Notes: generated by a model not told the origin, from the sequence alone. A stretch of 64,000 nt of DNA from Thermoplasmata archaeon (GCA_021794355.1 JAJYRA010000029.1:42496-106495); one strand, 5' to 3'; shown: positions 1 through 9,975, numbered from the stretch's first letter. Numbers and translations: made by a program.

Positions 1-10
1 TAACATGTAA

Positions 11-259
11 ATGTATAGTACGTATATGGGGAAAACTGTCACTGTAAACCTCGATGAAGCTGTTGAAAAGAAATTCAGGGAAAAGGCAATGCTAAAGTAT
101 GGAAACAGAAAAGGGTCTCTTGCCAAGGCACTCAATGAAGCACTTGAACAGTGGCTCAAAAGCGACGGTAAAGACGTGTTAAGCGAGAACTTAAGATTAC
201 TAGACACTGGCATAGAGATGAAGAAATGGGTATTCAAACGTGAAGATTTGTATGAATGA
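11..259 (+). CDS. VapB-like antitoxin
   Basis: Predicted antitoxin of a type II toxin-antitoxin pair. Antitoxins of this kind bind the partner toxin and the operon promoter. The 82-residue product has a short N-terminal strand followed by helices, as in ribbon-helix-helix antitoxins, and an acidic, tryptophan-containing C-terminal tail suited to wrapping a PIN toxin. The main support is context: the next gene is a PIN-domain protein whose ATG at 252 overlaps this stop codon by 8 nt, so the two are translationally coupled. Translation may instead start at the ATG at 26, which would remove five residues; there is too little upstream sequence to decide. No family assignment beyond this is visible. 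Confidence 0.7.
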   Translation: MYSTYMGKTVTVNLDEAVEKKFREKAMLKYGNRKGSLAKALNEALEQWLKSDGKDVLSENLRLLDTGIEMKKWVFKREDLYE

Positions 260-680
260 TGACATCTTTTACGACACAAACATCCTCTTTTACGCTTACG
301 ATCTCTCTGAACCAAGTAAGAGGGAGGTGTGCAAAACACTGGTTGGTCGAGTATTTAGTGGTGAGACTAAAGGATTTATTTCCAATCAGATACTTGTGGA
401 ACTGTATAATGCACTGACACGCAAACTTGGGGTGAAAGCAGATACGGCGAACCTGATCGTTGAGTCTTTCTTGGCTTCACCGAATTGGCTTAAGATCAGC
501 TATAACCACTTCACTATCAAATCCGCCCTAAATACATCAAAAGCCTTTGGAGCTCCTTTTCTTGATTCACTCATTGCAGAGACTATGAAGGAGAACAGCA
601 TAAGTCATATAATCACGGAAAATGAGAGGGATTTTATGCAAATATCAGGAATATATGTCGAGAACCCAGTCAAACATTAG
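252..680 (+). CDS. PIN-domain ribonuclease toxin (VapC-like)
   Basis: Predicted metal-dependent endoribonuclease toxin of the PIN family. The acidic active-site positions are visible: D8 in a DTN motif at the N-terminus, E50 in a VELYNAL helix, D105 in a FLDSLIAE helix, and D127 after a TENERDF stretch. The length of 142 residues is normal for VapC. The reading frame also opens at a GTG at 240, but the ATG at 252 places D8 at the expected distance from the N-terminus and overlaps the antitoxin stop, so it is preferred. PIN toxins cleave tRNA or rRNA in known examples; the target here cannot be read from sequence. Confidence 0.88.
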   Translation: MNDDIFYDTNILFYAYDLSEPSKREVCKTLVGRVFSGETKGFISNQILVELYNALTRKLGVKADTANLIVESFLASPNWLKISYNHFTIKSALNTSKAFGAPFLDSLIAETMKENSISHIITENERDFMQISGIYVENPVKH

Positions 681-812
681 GGTTATGGTTCTTATCAGCT
701 AAGAACAATTGAATCCTGGCATACTCGGATAAGCACAAAGATCAGAGGGAATTCTCTTTTTTAATGATAAATTTACTTGTTGAAAAATGCGGTATTCAAT
801 AGGTTTTATCTT

Positions 813-1163
813 CTAATCTGCAGGGAAAAAGTCAAGTTGCTCTAGGGGTATCCCTATGGACAATCCATATTCAACAACTGGTTTCCAGGTTTCTATATTT
901 GAGGTACCCCCAAAAATTATTGAGAAAATACCACAAAGAACGTATTCTTGGAATAAAAATGAGAGTAATATGGGATGCTTCCTCTTATTTTCTGGCCCCC
1001 CGACAACAGCCTTGAAAAACTTTTCAATATAAGCACCTTTTATGCCAACTTTTATGGGTACACAGTCTTTTCCTTGCCACTGCCCAAGGATTACCCCATT
1101 TTCTAACGTGAATTCATGCTTTATATTCCCTTGAACCACGAAACCATGAAGTTCATATTTCAT
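813..1163 (-). CDS. Hypothetical protein, 116 aa
   Basis: Not recognised. The product has a beta-rich N-terminal half with an I-L-G-Q-W-Q-G-K segment, then a hydrophobic stretch around residues 65-85 that could be one membrane segment or a protein core. There is no cysteine cluster and no signal peptide. It lies 53 nt downstream of tRNA-Pro(CGG) on the same strand and converges with vapC. Coding is supported only by frame length and a reasonable amino-acid composition, so it could be spurious. Confidence 0.5.
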   Translation of the reverse strand: MKYELHGFVVQGNIKHEFTLENGVILGQWQGKDCVPIKVGIKGAYIEKFFKAVVGGPENKRKHPILLSFLFQEYVLCGIFSIIFGGTSNIETWKPVVEYGLSIGIPLEQLDFFPAD

Positions 1164-1216
1164 TATATGCGAAACAGTCTAAGGCAACATAGGAACATTG
1201 TCAAACTGGAAAAATA

Positions 1217-1289
1217 TGGGTCTGCCCGGATTTGGACCGGGGTCTCCAACTCCCGAAGCTGGAAGGATACCAGGCTACCCCACAAACCC
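1217..1289 (-). tRNA. tRNA-Pro (anticodon CGG)
   Basis: Read on the minus strand it folds as a complete 73-nt cloverleaf. The acceptor stem GGGTTTG pairs with CAGACCC with one G-T pair. The anticodon arm CCAGC/GTTGG encloses the loop TTCGGGA, giving anticodon CGG. The T arm is CCCGG/CCGGG with loop TCCAAAT, and the discriminator base is A. CCA is not encoded. The D-arm (GGGTAGCCTGGTATCCT) closely matches that of the tRNA-Pro(GGG) at 41324-41396, which supports both calls. Confidence 0.96.
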
Positions 1290-1327
1290 TTTCGATCTGG
1301 AGATATTTCATTTTCATATTTAGTTTT

Positions 1328-2464
1328 CTATATACCAAGGTTCGAGAATTCTTCCCCTTGATTGGGTTGACCAATTTTTCTAATTTTTCCGGAAATTGAA
1401 ATGAAAATCAGGCCAAACAGCAAAAATAGTAGACCCGTATTTGGGTCCGTTGCTGGAGGGATATATATTCCCATATCCTGAAACAATACCCAGATTAAGC
1501 CTATGAAAAGAAGAGAAAGGAAAATGCCAATACGGATGTTGAAAAATGTCACGAGAGCAGCAGTTATTAAGAGCAATGACATGAAAATATTAAGATAACT
1601 TTCCCTGAATAAGAACAGCGGATATGTGTGATTCAACAAGAAATAAACATAAGGACTTTCACCCTGTTGGCTTATGTTCATATAGATATCGAAGGAGAGT
1701 TGTCCACTATTCCAGAAGGTATTCCCTGGAATCAATTGCAATATGGCACCTATAATAAGTATGGTGGTTAATGTGTATTTCATATAATTTTTAAGATAAC
1801 TCCTATCGGAAAATCTTTTGGAAACATATGGCATAGCCAAAAATACATATATCAACGCTGAACCAGGAAAACCTGTTAGGATGGAAACTCCAGCTTTGGG
1901 AATTCCACCAAATCCTTCTCCAAATATCCAAATTATAACACTCCACATTATAGATATTATGGAAATTATTTTTAGACACTTTTGGCTGTTATTCAAGAGG
2001 AATGCCGATCCAATAAATATCTGAAGGGCTCCGCTGAGAGCATCGAATTGGAAAGGATGAAGAAGCCACGTGTTATAACCGATCATAAGAAATTGTTCAA
2101 CGTTCATAAATGGAATTGCTTGAATTGCGGGCAATATCACAACTGAAAGAAATCCATAGGGCATCTCCGGCTGAAACTGGAGAACCCCATCCACAATCCA
2201 TAAAATTCCAAGTACAAGGCGGAAAGAGCTGCTGATATTACTCCTCTGATCATTCCTTAAGGCTTCTCGTATAATGAGAGCACTCAGTATACCCAGTGTG
2301 GAATATATACCGGAGTAAATGTAAAATTTATTGATTTCTGATTTGGGTATATAATAAAACTGAAGGTCAAAATGAAAGATGAAAATAACAGGTATGATAA
2401 GAAAAACTAATAAAATGACAGAAATGAGTAAATTCCAAATGCTAATTTGCATCCTTGACTTCAT
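1328..2464 (-). CDS. Polytopic membrane protein, DoxX-like
   Basis: Integral membrane protein of 378 residues with about ten hydrophobic segments. It looks like an internal duplication of a four-helix DoxX-like unit. Two motif sets recall uncharacterised bacterial membrane proteins: LWIVDGVLQ near residue 90 and a W-x6-GEGFGG segment followed by GFPGSALIY near residues 180-205, with a late ATDPNTG loop. The first motif resembles the helix-1 signature of DoxX-type proteins. No catalytic function can be assigned. It is a single gene, transcribed away from aIF5A, with an AT-rich promoter-like region between the two. Confidence 0.75.
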   Translation of the reverse strand: MKSRMQISIWNLLISVILLVFLIIPVIFIFHFDLQFYYIPKSEINKFYIYSGIYSTLGILSALIIREALRNDQRSNISSSFRLVLGILWIVDGVLQFQPEMPYGFLSVVILPAIQAIPFMNVEQFLMIGYNTWLLHPFQFDALSGALQIFIGSAFLLNNSQKCLKIISIISIMWSVIIWIFGEGFGGIPKAGVSILTGFPGSALIYVFLAMPYVSKRFSDRSYLKNYMKYTLTTILIIGAILQLIPGNTFWNSGQLSFDIYMNISQQGESPYVYFLLNHTYPLFLFRESYLNIFMSLLLITAALVTFFNIRIGIFLSLLFIGLIWVLFQDMGIYIPPATDPNTGLLFLLFGLIFISISGKIRKIGQPNQGEEFSNLGI

Positions 2465-2579
2465 ACTAAAAGGGATAGTTCACGCATTTATTATATAGTT
2501 ACATTATATATCAGGTTAAAGTCAAATTTGGCTGTTGATCAGTAATGTAATCTGATAAAGAATAAAAGGACGTGATTAA

Positions 2580-2969
2580 ATGGGATGGCAGGAAGCAGAA
2601 GTTAGAGAACTAAAAGTTGGTAGGTACATGATGGTGGATGATATTCCATGCAAAATAATGGAAATAAATATGTCCAAACCTGGGAAGCACGGTGAGGCAA
2701 AGGCAAGAATCGTGGCCATTGGTATTTTTGATAATCAGAAAAAGAGTGTGGTTTTTCCGGTAAAGCATAAGGTTAAAGTACCGATGATTGAGAAGAAAAA
2801 TGCTCAGGTTTTGAGTGTGGCAAATAATGAAGTTCAGTTAATGGACAGCGAAACGTTCGAGACATTTGTAATACCACTGGAACCGGATCAAATAGATAAA
2901 GTCAAGGCAGGCACAGAGGTATCATATTGGGAAGCCATGGGAACCAGAAAGATCATGCTGCAGAACTGA
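2580..2969 (+). CDS. Translation factor aIF5A
   Basis: Archaeal homologue of eIF5A/EF-P, which stimulates peptide-bond formation on stalling sequences. The N-terminal SH3-like domain carries the hypusination loop S-K-P-G-K-H-G at residues 32-38, with K36 as the lysine that becomes hypusine or deoxyhypusine. The C-terminal OB-fold ends near residue 129, the normal archaeal length. A GGACGTGAT sequence just upstream is a plausible ribosome-binding site. The gene overlaps the following agmatinase gene by 43 nt. Hypusine is made from polyamine, so the pairing is functional as well as positional. Confidence 0.97.
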   Translation: MGWQEAEVRELKVGRYMMVDDIPCKIMEINMSKPGKHGEAKARIVAIGIFDNQKKSVVFPVKHKVKVPMIEKKNAQVLSVANNEVQLMDSETFETFVIPLEPDQIDKVKAGTEVSYWEAMGTRKIMLQN

Positions 2970-3832
2970 GTGCACTAGCCTCTCTCAAACGGATTGCAGA
3001 TGCGACTTTCAATTATGAAGATGCGCGGTATGTAATTTTTGGTGTTCCCTTTGATTATACCTCATCCTACAGACGGGGATCATCAAAGGGGCCAACGGAA
3101 GTTAGGCTCGCATACGATAACCTGGAATCCTTCGATCTTGATTATGGTGTTGACTTTTCAGAATTACCCATATGCGATATAGGAGATATTTCTGTAAATG
3201 AGGATGCCGCGGAAACAGTTGATCTTGTTGAGGAAGTGATAAAGATAATAAGAAACGATGAAAAGATACCCATTATGATAGGCGGAGAGCATTCCATAAC
3301 TGGAGGCTCCATTAGAAATTTCAGGGAATCCAGCATGATAATCATAGATGCACATTCAGACTTCAGGGATTCCTATATGGGAAACAGGAACAATCATGCA
3401 TGTGTTACCCACAGGTCACTGGAAGTTTTAGGTGAAGGAAGAATATTTTCCTTTGGGACAAGATCCACTTCGAAGGAAGAGTTTGAAGACCCAGACTATG
3501 GAAAAGTAACATTTATTCGCTCCGAATACGTGAAAAACAATGGAATTGAAAAGAGCTTTTCCGAAATTGCCCCTAAACTGAAAGAAAGCATATATTTCTC
3601 AATTGATATGGACGGGATAGATCCTTCCCAGGCTCCTGGAGTTGGTACACCTGAACCCTATGGACTTAGGGATTCTGATGTAAGATATCTTATTAGAAAA
3701 TTAGCAAGGAAAATAAAGGGATTTGACATACTTGAATTTACTCCTGACTTTGATAATGGAAATACTGCAATGCTAGCGGCAAAATTAATTCAGGATTTTA
3801 TTGGAAGCAGGGAAACGAAAAATTATTTCTAA
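2927..3832 (+). CDS. speB: Agmatinase (ureohydrolase family)
   Basis: Binuclear manganese enzyme predicted to hydrolyse agmatine to putrescine and urea for polyamine synthesis. Ureohydrolase metal-site motifs are all present: GGEHS with H122, DAHSD with D141, H143 and D145, and S-I-D-M-D with D227 and D229, followed by a [10 protein letters not shown] segment. The start is a TTG at 2927 inside the aIF5A gene. A GAGGT sequence six nucleotides upstream supports it, and no later ATG, GTG or TTG precedes the conserved domain. Arginase and guanidinobutyrase belong to the same family and cannot be fully excluded, but the aIF5A context favours agmatinase. Confidence 0.9.
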   Translation: MGSHGNQKDHAAELSALASLKRIADATFNYEDARYVIFGVPFDYTSSYRRGSSKGPTEVRLAYDNLESFDLDYGVDFSELPICDIGDISVNEDAAETVDLVEEVIKIIRNDEKIPIMIGGEHSITGGSIRNFRESSMIIIDAHSDFRDSYMGNRNNHACVTHRSLEVLGEGRIFSFGTRSTSKEEFEDPDYGKVTFIRSEYVKNNGIEKSFSEIAPKLKESIYFSIDMDGIDPSQAPGVGTPEPYGLRDSDVRYLIRKLARKIKGFDILEFTPDFDNGNTAMLAAKLIQDFIGSRETKNYF

Positions 3833-4132
3833 TTCACGAGATTGCTAAAAAAATCCTTCCCACCTTTCGTTAACATATTTCGGGGAAATAAATGGAATGA
3901 TTATTTTGCATTTTATAATTGTATAGTAAGCACCCTCTGGATGAGGGAAATCACAAGTGGGAATCTCTGGTCATACTTTGGTTCATGTCTGTTAAAAATA
4001 TGTAGGATTGAGATCACAAACTAATTAACTCTAAGAGAAAAGAGAGTGATAATCACATATACTGAGTTCCATAAGATTTGTTAAATAGAATGCGTTCTAT
4101 AGGAAAAAATTAATATACTTTTCACATCTCAG
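3833..4132. other. Intergenic region with promoter of surface protease
   Basis: No convincing gene is present. The main recognisable signal is an AT-rich TATA-like stretch (TTAATATACTTTT) near 4110-4122, spaced to give a transcript starting at or just before the ATG codons at 4133 and 4139, so the giant surface-protein mRNA is probably leaderless. Confidence 0.5.
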
Positions 4133-7100
4133 ATGATTATGCATAATAAATCCATAGTGATGATAGTTGCATTGATAATGGTGTTGATGGCTCTCTCTCC
4201 TGTGATGGGTATGAATTTTGGAGGATCTTCCTCTGCGACTCATCATAAAACAATTTCTGTGGATGCCAGTAAAGGAAACAGTCCAAATTCTCCTTTGACA
4301 AATGCAACAAGTGCTTATTATAATAAGACAGCAGTATTGTCTGAAATTAAGGACAAAGGAATAGATTCAAAATATGCTTATCTTCCAAATATGAATTATA
4401 GATTGCCAGTCAAGAACGGCCTTGTTCAACCTGAGTATAGATCCTATCCTGCTCCAATGGGATTAAGTGATTTTGGCCTTAACACGACCAAGGGTGTCCT
4501 CTCGGCGTATAACTTGACCACCTCTTCGATCTCCAGTTCCCTTTCACTGAATAGTGCTGATGCTTTTTACGCAGGAAACCCATCTTTTCCGCATGGCTTT
4601 TCAGCCCAGTTGAATGCTGTCCTTAACGATGTTACCGTGAAAGGGAAGTCCTCATATGTCTTCTGGACCCAGAATGTGATGTTTTACTCATCACGAACAC
4701 ATCAGCTAATGTTCATAGACAATGTGTGGAATTTCTCGTCACCCTCCATGCCAAGGGGTACAATATATTCTGGAAATGGATTGGCAAATAATGCTTTCCC
4801 AACCTTCTATTATGACGTGGGACCAATCTTCACATTAAACTCTCCATTCAAAGTATCGCTTTATCTCAATTCTACCGTTATTGGGGGGAGGAGTACACTA
4901 TTTTTTAACTACTCCATTAGATCTTCAACGGTCGATAATAGTGGGAGCTACGATAAGGTTGTTTTCAACTCAACTTATGGTATGCCCTCAGGTTACTCAG
5001 CACCTGCTCCACACTACCTCATCAGTGGTAACACTGTTACTCCGATGGGTCTTCTTAACGATGCGGAATTCATTCTTGGAGGGCCAGGAGGGGGCTCAAC
5101 CGTCAGCATGTATTCATTGAACGCTACAATGGAACTGAAATATCTCTCCGCTTCCGGTGTGTATATGAATGTACCATCAGCTTACGACTATGGTACTGAT
5201 ACTGGTGAAACTTCGGAGGGTGTGGCAGTTGCATGGTCCCAAAGCGGTAAGGCAACGCTTACTACAGGACCCTCCCTTCTTTACGGGATGTGGAATGTTT
5301 CATCCACGACGCAAATGAAATGGTATGCAGGAACAATCACACCGAGCAATTCCTTTGTTTTCGTGAATCCTGGTTCCGTGTATTCCATGCCAAACGCATC
5401 ATGGGTCCCTCTTAGCATTGGAGGGAAATACAGGTTCGAACTTCCCAGCCAGCCATATGTAATGAACGTATCCCTCAGCGGCTACAGTCCAAAAGTGGAA
5501 AGCCTTTTGGGATCAATGTCAATTTCACTTAGCAGAGGTGGGTATGGCACATATACACCTCTATATGCAATGGGCAATAGTCAGATACCATACATTTCCT
5601 ACAAAGGTTCTGGAACTGTGACAAATCAGTATATGCTATTCAATGGTTCGACAGGTCAATCTAGCAGCGTTTATTTGATTACCAATGACTTCGGGTACAC
5701 CGTGTTCTTCGGTATGCTCATTTACAACGTAAGCTCATATGTCACGGCCGAGAATCAAACTCTCTTCACTTCAGGAACAGGTTTTGGCTTCGGTGTACCT
5801 CTTCCAGATATTATAATGCAGAGCTCAAATTTCTCATTACTATCATCTGTATTCGTTGTCAGTTCTCTTGATTTTTCAGTTAACCCTATTTTGACCGCGT
5901 CGTATTCCTGTATGAGCTCAGCGTTAAACGTATTCAACTCCACAAGTGTCTACATTGGTGGAAATTACTTTGCTGGTTCTGCAACAGATCTCTATCTCTG
6001 GAATGGCACTGGAAACCTCATTTGGGGTAACAAATTTTTTAACAATCTCTCCTATTTTTCATTTGAAGGAATCGACATGAGTTCATCCGGAAATATGATT
6101 TACAACAACTATTTCTGGGGTATGCTTTTCGATGTATTTGCAAAGCACTTTAACTATAATGGAACATTTACAACAAATTCATGGAATATAACCAGAGAAA
6201 GTGCCTCTATTTTACACTCATTCAATGGTTACGAATTTAAGGGAAGCATCATAGGAACATCCTATCAGGGAGGTAACTATTGGTGGAATTATGCAAACGA
6301 AACTCCTCCTTTCGATGACAATGGATTCATATGGGCCTCCAAATGGAGTTCCTCTGAACCTCAGGGCGATTTTGTTCCTCTGGTTGCCAATTACGCGCAT
6401 TTCATTGAGAAGGGACTACCGGCAAATATGACGCCTTTTTACCATATAATATTCAACAACACCTACGCCTTCTCAACCAACCATAGCAATGAGATAAGCC
6501 TTAATGTTTTGAATGGAACATATCCATTTACGCTTCCAGTCGTGAATGAGATAAGTTTTCGAACTTTTACCACAATAACCAAATTCATCCCCTCGCCGAC
6601 ATCAGGGAATTTGAGTCTCGCAGGACATGTGGTAACCAAGGAAATAAACTTTACCGCAAATTACATCGTAAAATTCACTGAAACCGGTCTTCCAACTGGA
6701 ACAGAATGGTTTGTGAACCTTTCAACAGGGTCATACCACACAACCGGAAGCTACATTGATATTTATCTCCCCAATGCATCATACTCATACAGTATTGCTT
6801 CAACAGATAAGGCACTTCCAGTAAGGAGCGGAACATTTACGGTCAATGGAAAACCTCAAAGTGTTGCCGCTGTGTTCCCGGCTAAATACAGCCTGGAATT
6901 CATTGAGAAGGGATTACCGACCGGTACGCAGTGGGGCATCACAGTGAATAAGACACAATACACATCAACTTCAAACAGTATAAATGTTAAACTTACAAAC
7001 GGAATGTACAATGCACAGTTTAGTTCACCATCGGGATATTTCCCAACTCCATCACAATACCAGTTCACTGTTAATGGGGGAAATCAGTCATTTGAGATCT

Positions 7101-8869
7101 ATTATGCTCATTCCAGCGAAGAGAAATTCATAAACCCGATTGGGACAATATTCCCCGCAATAGAAAAGACCCTACCTGGAAGCGTGCTCAATACGAGTAA
7201 CCATGATTTATCTTTTGGCTCTGCTTTTGACAGTGGCAAGGGTCTTCTATTTATACCTATCCTTAATGAAAATAATATTTCCAAAAGTGGGATATATGTC
7301 TACAACACCACGACGGGTGAATTTGTAAAAACCATAAGTACAATAGGTGAATATGATGCCGTTTACAATCCGTCCACAGGATTTGTTTATGCTATTTCAG
7401 CCAGTGGAAACCTGTCCGAGATAAACCCATCAACTTTAGAAATAGTCAAGAACGTATCTATCACTTCCCCTTCCAATGGTTTGGCTTTTCTAAATCAGCA
7501 GGGAAACTACATCTATGCATACATCTCAGGTACAGGAAATATTGTGCAGATAGATGCCACAACCCTGGTTCTAACAAAAAACATCCCAGTTGGATCTTCT
7601 GCAGATATAAGTCCCTTTTACACAGTAATGGGTGGAAACGCATACTTTGCAAATACAACTGGAGACAAAATTCTGATACTTAACCTAACGAGCAATACAA
7701 TGAGAAAAGTAGTCTTGCCAGCGGACTATTCGCCATTGAGTGTAATTCACTACTTTGGATCAAAACTTCTTATTGGTGGCGAAAATTATTCGAATATTAT
7801 ATATAATGTTTCCAGTTCAGCCATTACAGTGGGACCTAATATATCCGGGGTTGCAACTTCTGCCACTTATGATGCCATTTCACATTCATTGTATATCTCT
7901 TCGTTGCCCTATCATCTTAACGTTTTTGGTAACATCACTGAAGTCAATCCCGAAAACGGCAATATAATCGCTGAAATCCCTAGTCTTCCTGCTTTGGGTA
8001 TAGTCTTCGTTTCATCAATGCAGGAGATATTTGCCAATAATTTCTTTGTTGGCTCTATTTCGTTATATTCAGTACAACACTATTACACGGTAACATTCAC
8101 GGAAACAGGTCTTCCATCAGGAACAACATGGTATGTGAACGGTACAGGTCTTGATTCTGGACCAATAACAGGATCAACTTATTCTGTAATGCTAACAAAT
8201 GGTACATATGCATACACAATACAGACAAACAACAAGATCTATGAACCTTCACCATCCTCCGGATCAGTCACGGTTAACGGTGGTTCAAAGTCTGTACCTA
8301 TAACATTCTCCCAGGTTAAATATGCAGTAACATTCACGGAAACAGGTCTTCCTGCAGGAACAACATGGTACGTGAACGGTACAGGCATGCATGGCCACGC
8401 ATCAGCACCTTCAAACATATCCTTCTCTCTGAACAATGGAACCTATGCATTCACTGTAACAAATCTGGGCAGCTACTACACGACAACATACAGTTTCACA
8501 GTAAATGTTTCAGGAAAGAAGATCACTGAGACTGTTGATTATTATCACTGGGCCTACATAACTGGAACCATCTCTCCCAATAATGCAACACTCACAATAA
8601 ACGGAAAAGCTGTTTCCATATCATCATCGGGTACATTCAATGTATCAGTTGAAACGGGAACATATCATGTTGTTGCCTCTCTCACTGGCTACCAATCATA
8701 CTACAACAACTTCACATTGACAGCTGGAAACATGAAAAATCTTTCAATCACCGTAGAACAGAACTCAAAGCCATCTACCATATCAACGGCAGAGATATAC
8801 GGAATAGTCGGTGCTGTTATTGCAATAGTGGTGATAGTTGGTGCAATAATGTTCTTTAGGAGGAAATAA
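4133..8869 (+). CDS. Thermopsin-like surface protease with repeats
   Basis: Secreted, membrane-anchored protein of 1578 residues. A signal peptide covers residues 1-27. Residues about 60-440 resemble thermopsin (peptidase family A5), the acid protease first described in Sulfolobus, including the segment around YVFWTQNVMFYSS. A central region (about 1000-1310) has repeats typical of a YVTN-type beta-propeller. Short beta-sandwich modules starting with F-x-E-x-GLP occur near residues 757, 848, 923, 1322 and 1401. A single transmembrane helix at about 1552-1573 ends in RRK, anchoring the protein with its bulk outside. Many N-x-S/T sites suggest glycosylation. Peptidase activity is inferred; the last two modules are near-identical in DNA. 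Confidence 0.85.
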   Translation: MIMHNKSIVMIVALIMVLMALSPVMGMNFGGSSSATHHKTISVDASKGNSPNSPLTNATSAYYNKTAVLSEIKDKGIDSKYAYLPNMNYRLPVKNGLVQPEYRSYPAPMGLSDFGLNTTKGVLSAYNLTTSSISSSLSLNSADAFYAGNPSFPHGFSAQLNAVLNDVTVKGKSSYVFWTQNVMFYSSRTHQLMFIDNVWNFSSPSMPRGTIYSGNGLANNAFPTFYYDVGPIFTLNSPFKVSLYLNSTVIGGRSTLFFNYSIRSSTVDNSGSYDKVVFNSTYGMPSGYSAPAPHYLISGNTVTPMGLLNDAEFILGGPGGGSTVSMYSLNATMELKYLSASGVYMNVPSAYDYGTDTGETSEGVAVAWSQSGKATLTTGPSLLYGMWNVSSTTQMKWYAGTITPSNSFVFVNPGSVYSMPNASWVPLSIGGKYRFELPSQPYVMNVSLSGYSPKVESLLGSMSISLSRGGYGTYTPLYAMGNSQIPYISYKGSGTVTNQYMLFNGSTGQSSSVYLITNDFGYTVFFGMLIYNVSSYVTAENQTLFTSGTGFGFGVPLPDIIMQSSNFSLLSSVFVVSSLDFSVNPILTASYSCMSSALNVFNSTSVYIGGNYFAGSATDLYLWNGTGNLIWGNKFFNNLSYFSFEGIDMSSSGNMIYNNYFWGMLFDVFAKHFNYNGTFTTNSWNITRESASILHSFNGYEFKGSIIGTSYQGGNYWWNYANETPPFDDNGFIWASKWSSSEPQGDFVPLVANYAHFIEKGLPANMTPFYHIIFNNTYAFSTNHSNEISLNVLNGTYPFTLPVVNEISFRTFTTITKFIPSPTSGNLSLAGHVVTKEINFTANYIVKFTETGLPTGTEWFVNLSTGSYHTTGSYIDIYLPNASYSYSIASTDKALPVRSGTFTVNGKPQSVAAVFPAKYSLEFIEKGLPTGTQWGITVNKTQYTSTSNSINVKLTNGMYNAQFSSPSGYFPTPSQYQFTVNGGNQSFEIYYAHSSEEKFINPIGTIFPAIEKTLPGSVLNTSNHDLSFGSAFDSGKGLLFIPILNENNISKSGIYVYNTTTGEFVKTISTIGEYDAVYNPSTGFVYAISASGNLSEINPSTLEIVKNVSITSPSNGLAFLNQQGNYIYAYISGTGNIVQIDATTLVLTKNIPVGSSADISPFYTVMGGNAYFANTTGDKILILNLTSNTMRKVVLPADYSPLSVIHYFGSKLLIGGENYSNIIYNVSSSAITVGPNISGVATSATYDAISHSLYISSLPYHLNVFGNITEVNPENGNIIAEIPSLPALGIVFVSSMQEIFANNFFVGSISLYSVQHYYTVTFTETGLPSGTTWYVNGTGLDSGPITGSTYSVMLTNGTYAYTIQTNNKIYEPSPSSGSVTVNGGSKSVPITFSQVKYAVTFTETGLPAGTTWYVNGTGMHGHASAPSNISFSLNNGTYAFTVTNLGSYYTTTYSFTVNVSGKKITETVDYYHWAYITGTISPNNATLTINGKAVSISSSGTFNVSVETGTYHVVASLTGYQSYYNNFTLTAGNMKNLSITVEQNSKPSTISTAEIYGIVGAVIAIVVIVGAIMFFRRK

Positions 8870-8870
8870 A

Positions 8871-9278
8871 ATGAGTCAGGTTAGTAAGACTCCGTTTATC
8901 CTTGGATTAACAGGAGGAATTCTGGGATTTTTCATCAGTATTGCTTTAGTGGACATAGGAGATATAATTCATGGAATTGTATCTGGAGTAGGGTCCGCAA
9001 GTGAAGTGAGTGCAGCGAACACTATTAGTTTCCTAGCCGGGATGGGCGTACTTTGGTCAATAATAGGTATAATTGGTGCTTCTCTATCATTAGAAGCCAA
9101 TAGATCAGTGACGGTTACCTCTGGAATTATAATGCTCATGTCAGCTTTCGGAGGGCTTCTTGGATACAGCATAGGCACTGCCTTTTTCCCTTCATTTATC
9201 CTTCTTCTCATGGGCGGAATTATGGCACTGAGAAAAAGTCATATACAGCCTGTACAAGCACCCCCTCAGCCTATTTAA
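8871..9278 (+). CDS. Four-helix membrane protein, 135 aa
   Basis: Small integral membrane protein with four hydrophobic segments at roughly residues 8-30, 48-70, 80-100 and 104-122, and a proline-rich cytoplasmic-type tail. The glycine-rich helices resemble DUF4064-type small membrane proteins, but the match is too weak to assert. Its ATG lies immediately after the stop of the thermopsin-like gene, so it is probably co-transcribed and may accompany or modulate that surface protein. Confidence 0.75.
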   Translation: MSQVSKTPFILGLTGGILGFFISIALVDIGDIIHGIVSGVGSASEVSAANTISFLAGMGVLWSIIGIIGASLSLEANRSVTVTSGIIMLMSAFGGLLGYSIGTAFFPSFILLLMGGIMALRKSHIQPVQAPPQPI

Positions 9279-9975
9279 CTGTTGAAAATACCACGCACGA
9301 TTTATGTAAGCTCTTGAGGTTACTCCACACATCTAACCTCAAGTTATTCAGGTTTAAACGAACTCTTCGTCTAAAAACGCATTCACTTAAATCCTGTTAC
9401 CGCATAATAATTATAATCAACAGAGGATTTCTAATAACCGCAAGAATGGAATCTTTCGCTTCATTGACACTAGATGGAAAAGGCGTATCCGTCAGTGTTG
9501 GGAGAAGCCTATCAAGTTAGGGTTCCCCAGGAAATCGAGGTTTTTAGAAACCGTCAACAGTAATTTAGGGTTGAATTAAGATAATAAACCGTGCCAAGAC
9601 TTGATGATTATTATACGTAACATTTTGATAACTTCTCATCGGACTGCTTCCGGCTAAATCTCTAATGGATCACGGAATTATCAGTATATCTCATTACTGC
9701 TCGAGATATAGAATCTTAAAGAGAAGAACGCGTTTGTTGATATGGGCAAAATATTGAGAAAAGAGTCGTGCGGATTCCGGTAACTATTACAAATACGCAT
9801 TACGATTTCCTATAAAATCCCAGTGCGCGATATTTATATTATCTTGAACCTGCTAACCTAATTTTCTTATAACGACAGCCTATGGATATCTAAATCTACG
9901 TTCAGGAGAAGATTATTCATTATACTAAATTGTAAAATTATTGCGGAACGCATAAAAAGGGATCAATTTTCCGTA
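9279..9975. other. Gene-free region with perfect inverted repeat
   Basis: About 700 bases with no credible gene on either strand. The only clear structure is a perfect 10-bp inverted repeat, CTTGAGGTTA at 9313-9322 and TAACCTCAAG at 9334-9343, separated by 11 nt, about 35 nt past the preceding gene. It could be a transcript-end hairpin or a remnant of an insertion element. Scattered short open stretches around 9420-9560 may be decayed coding sequence, but no family is recognisable. Confidence 0.45.

Noticed and set aside
1116..1361. 81-residue plus-strand frame
   Set aside because: It runs straight through tRNA-Pro(CGG) on the other strand and has no protein features.
3842..4024. 60-residue plus-strand frame between agmatinase and the surface protease
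   Set aside because: Composition is unlike the neighbouring genes, and there are no motifs and no ribosome-binding site.
9420..9560. Decayed insertion-sequence transposase
   Set aside because: A short open stretch ends in a Gly/Ser/Val-rich tail that faintly recalls TnpB ends, but no catalytic motif or terminal repeat supports it.
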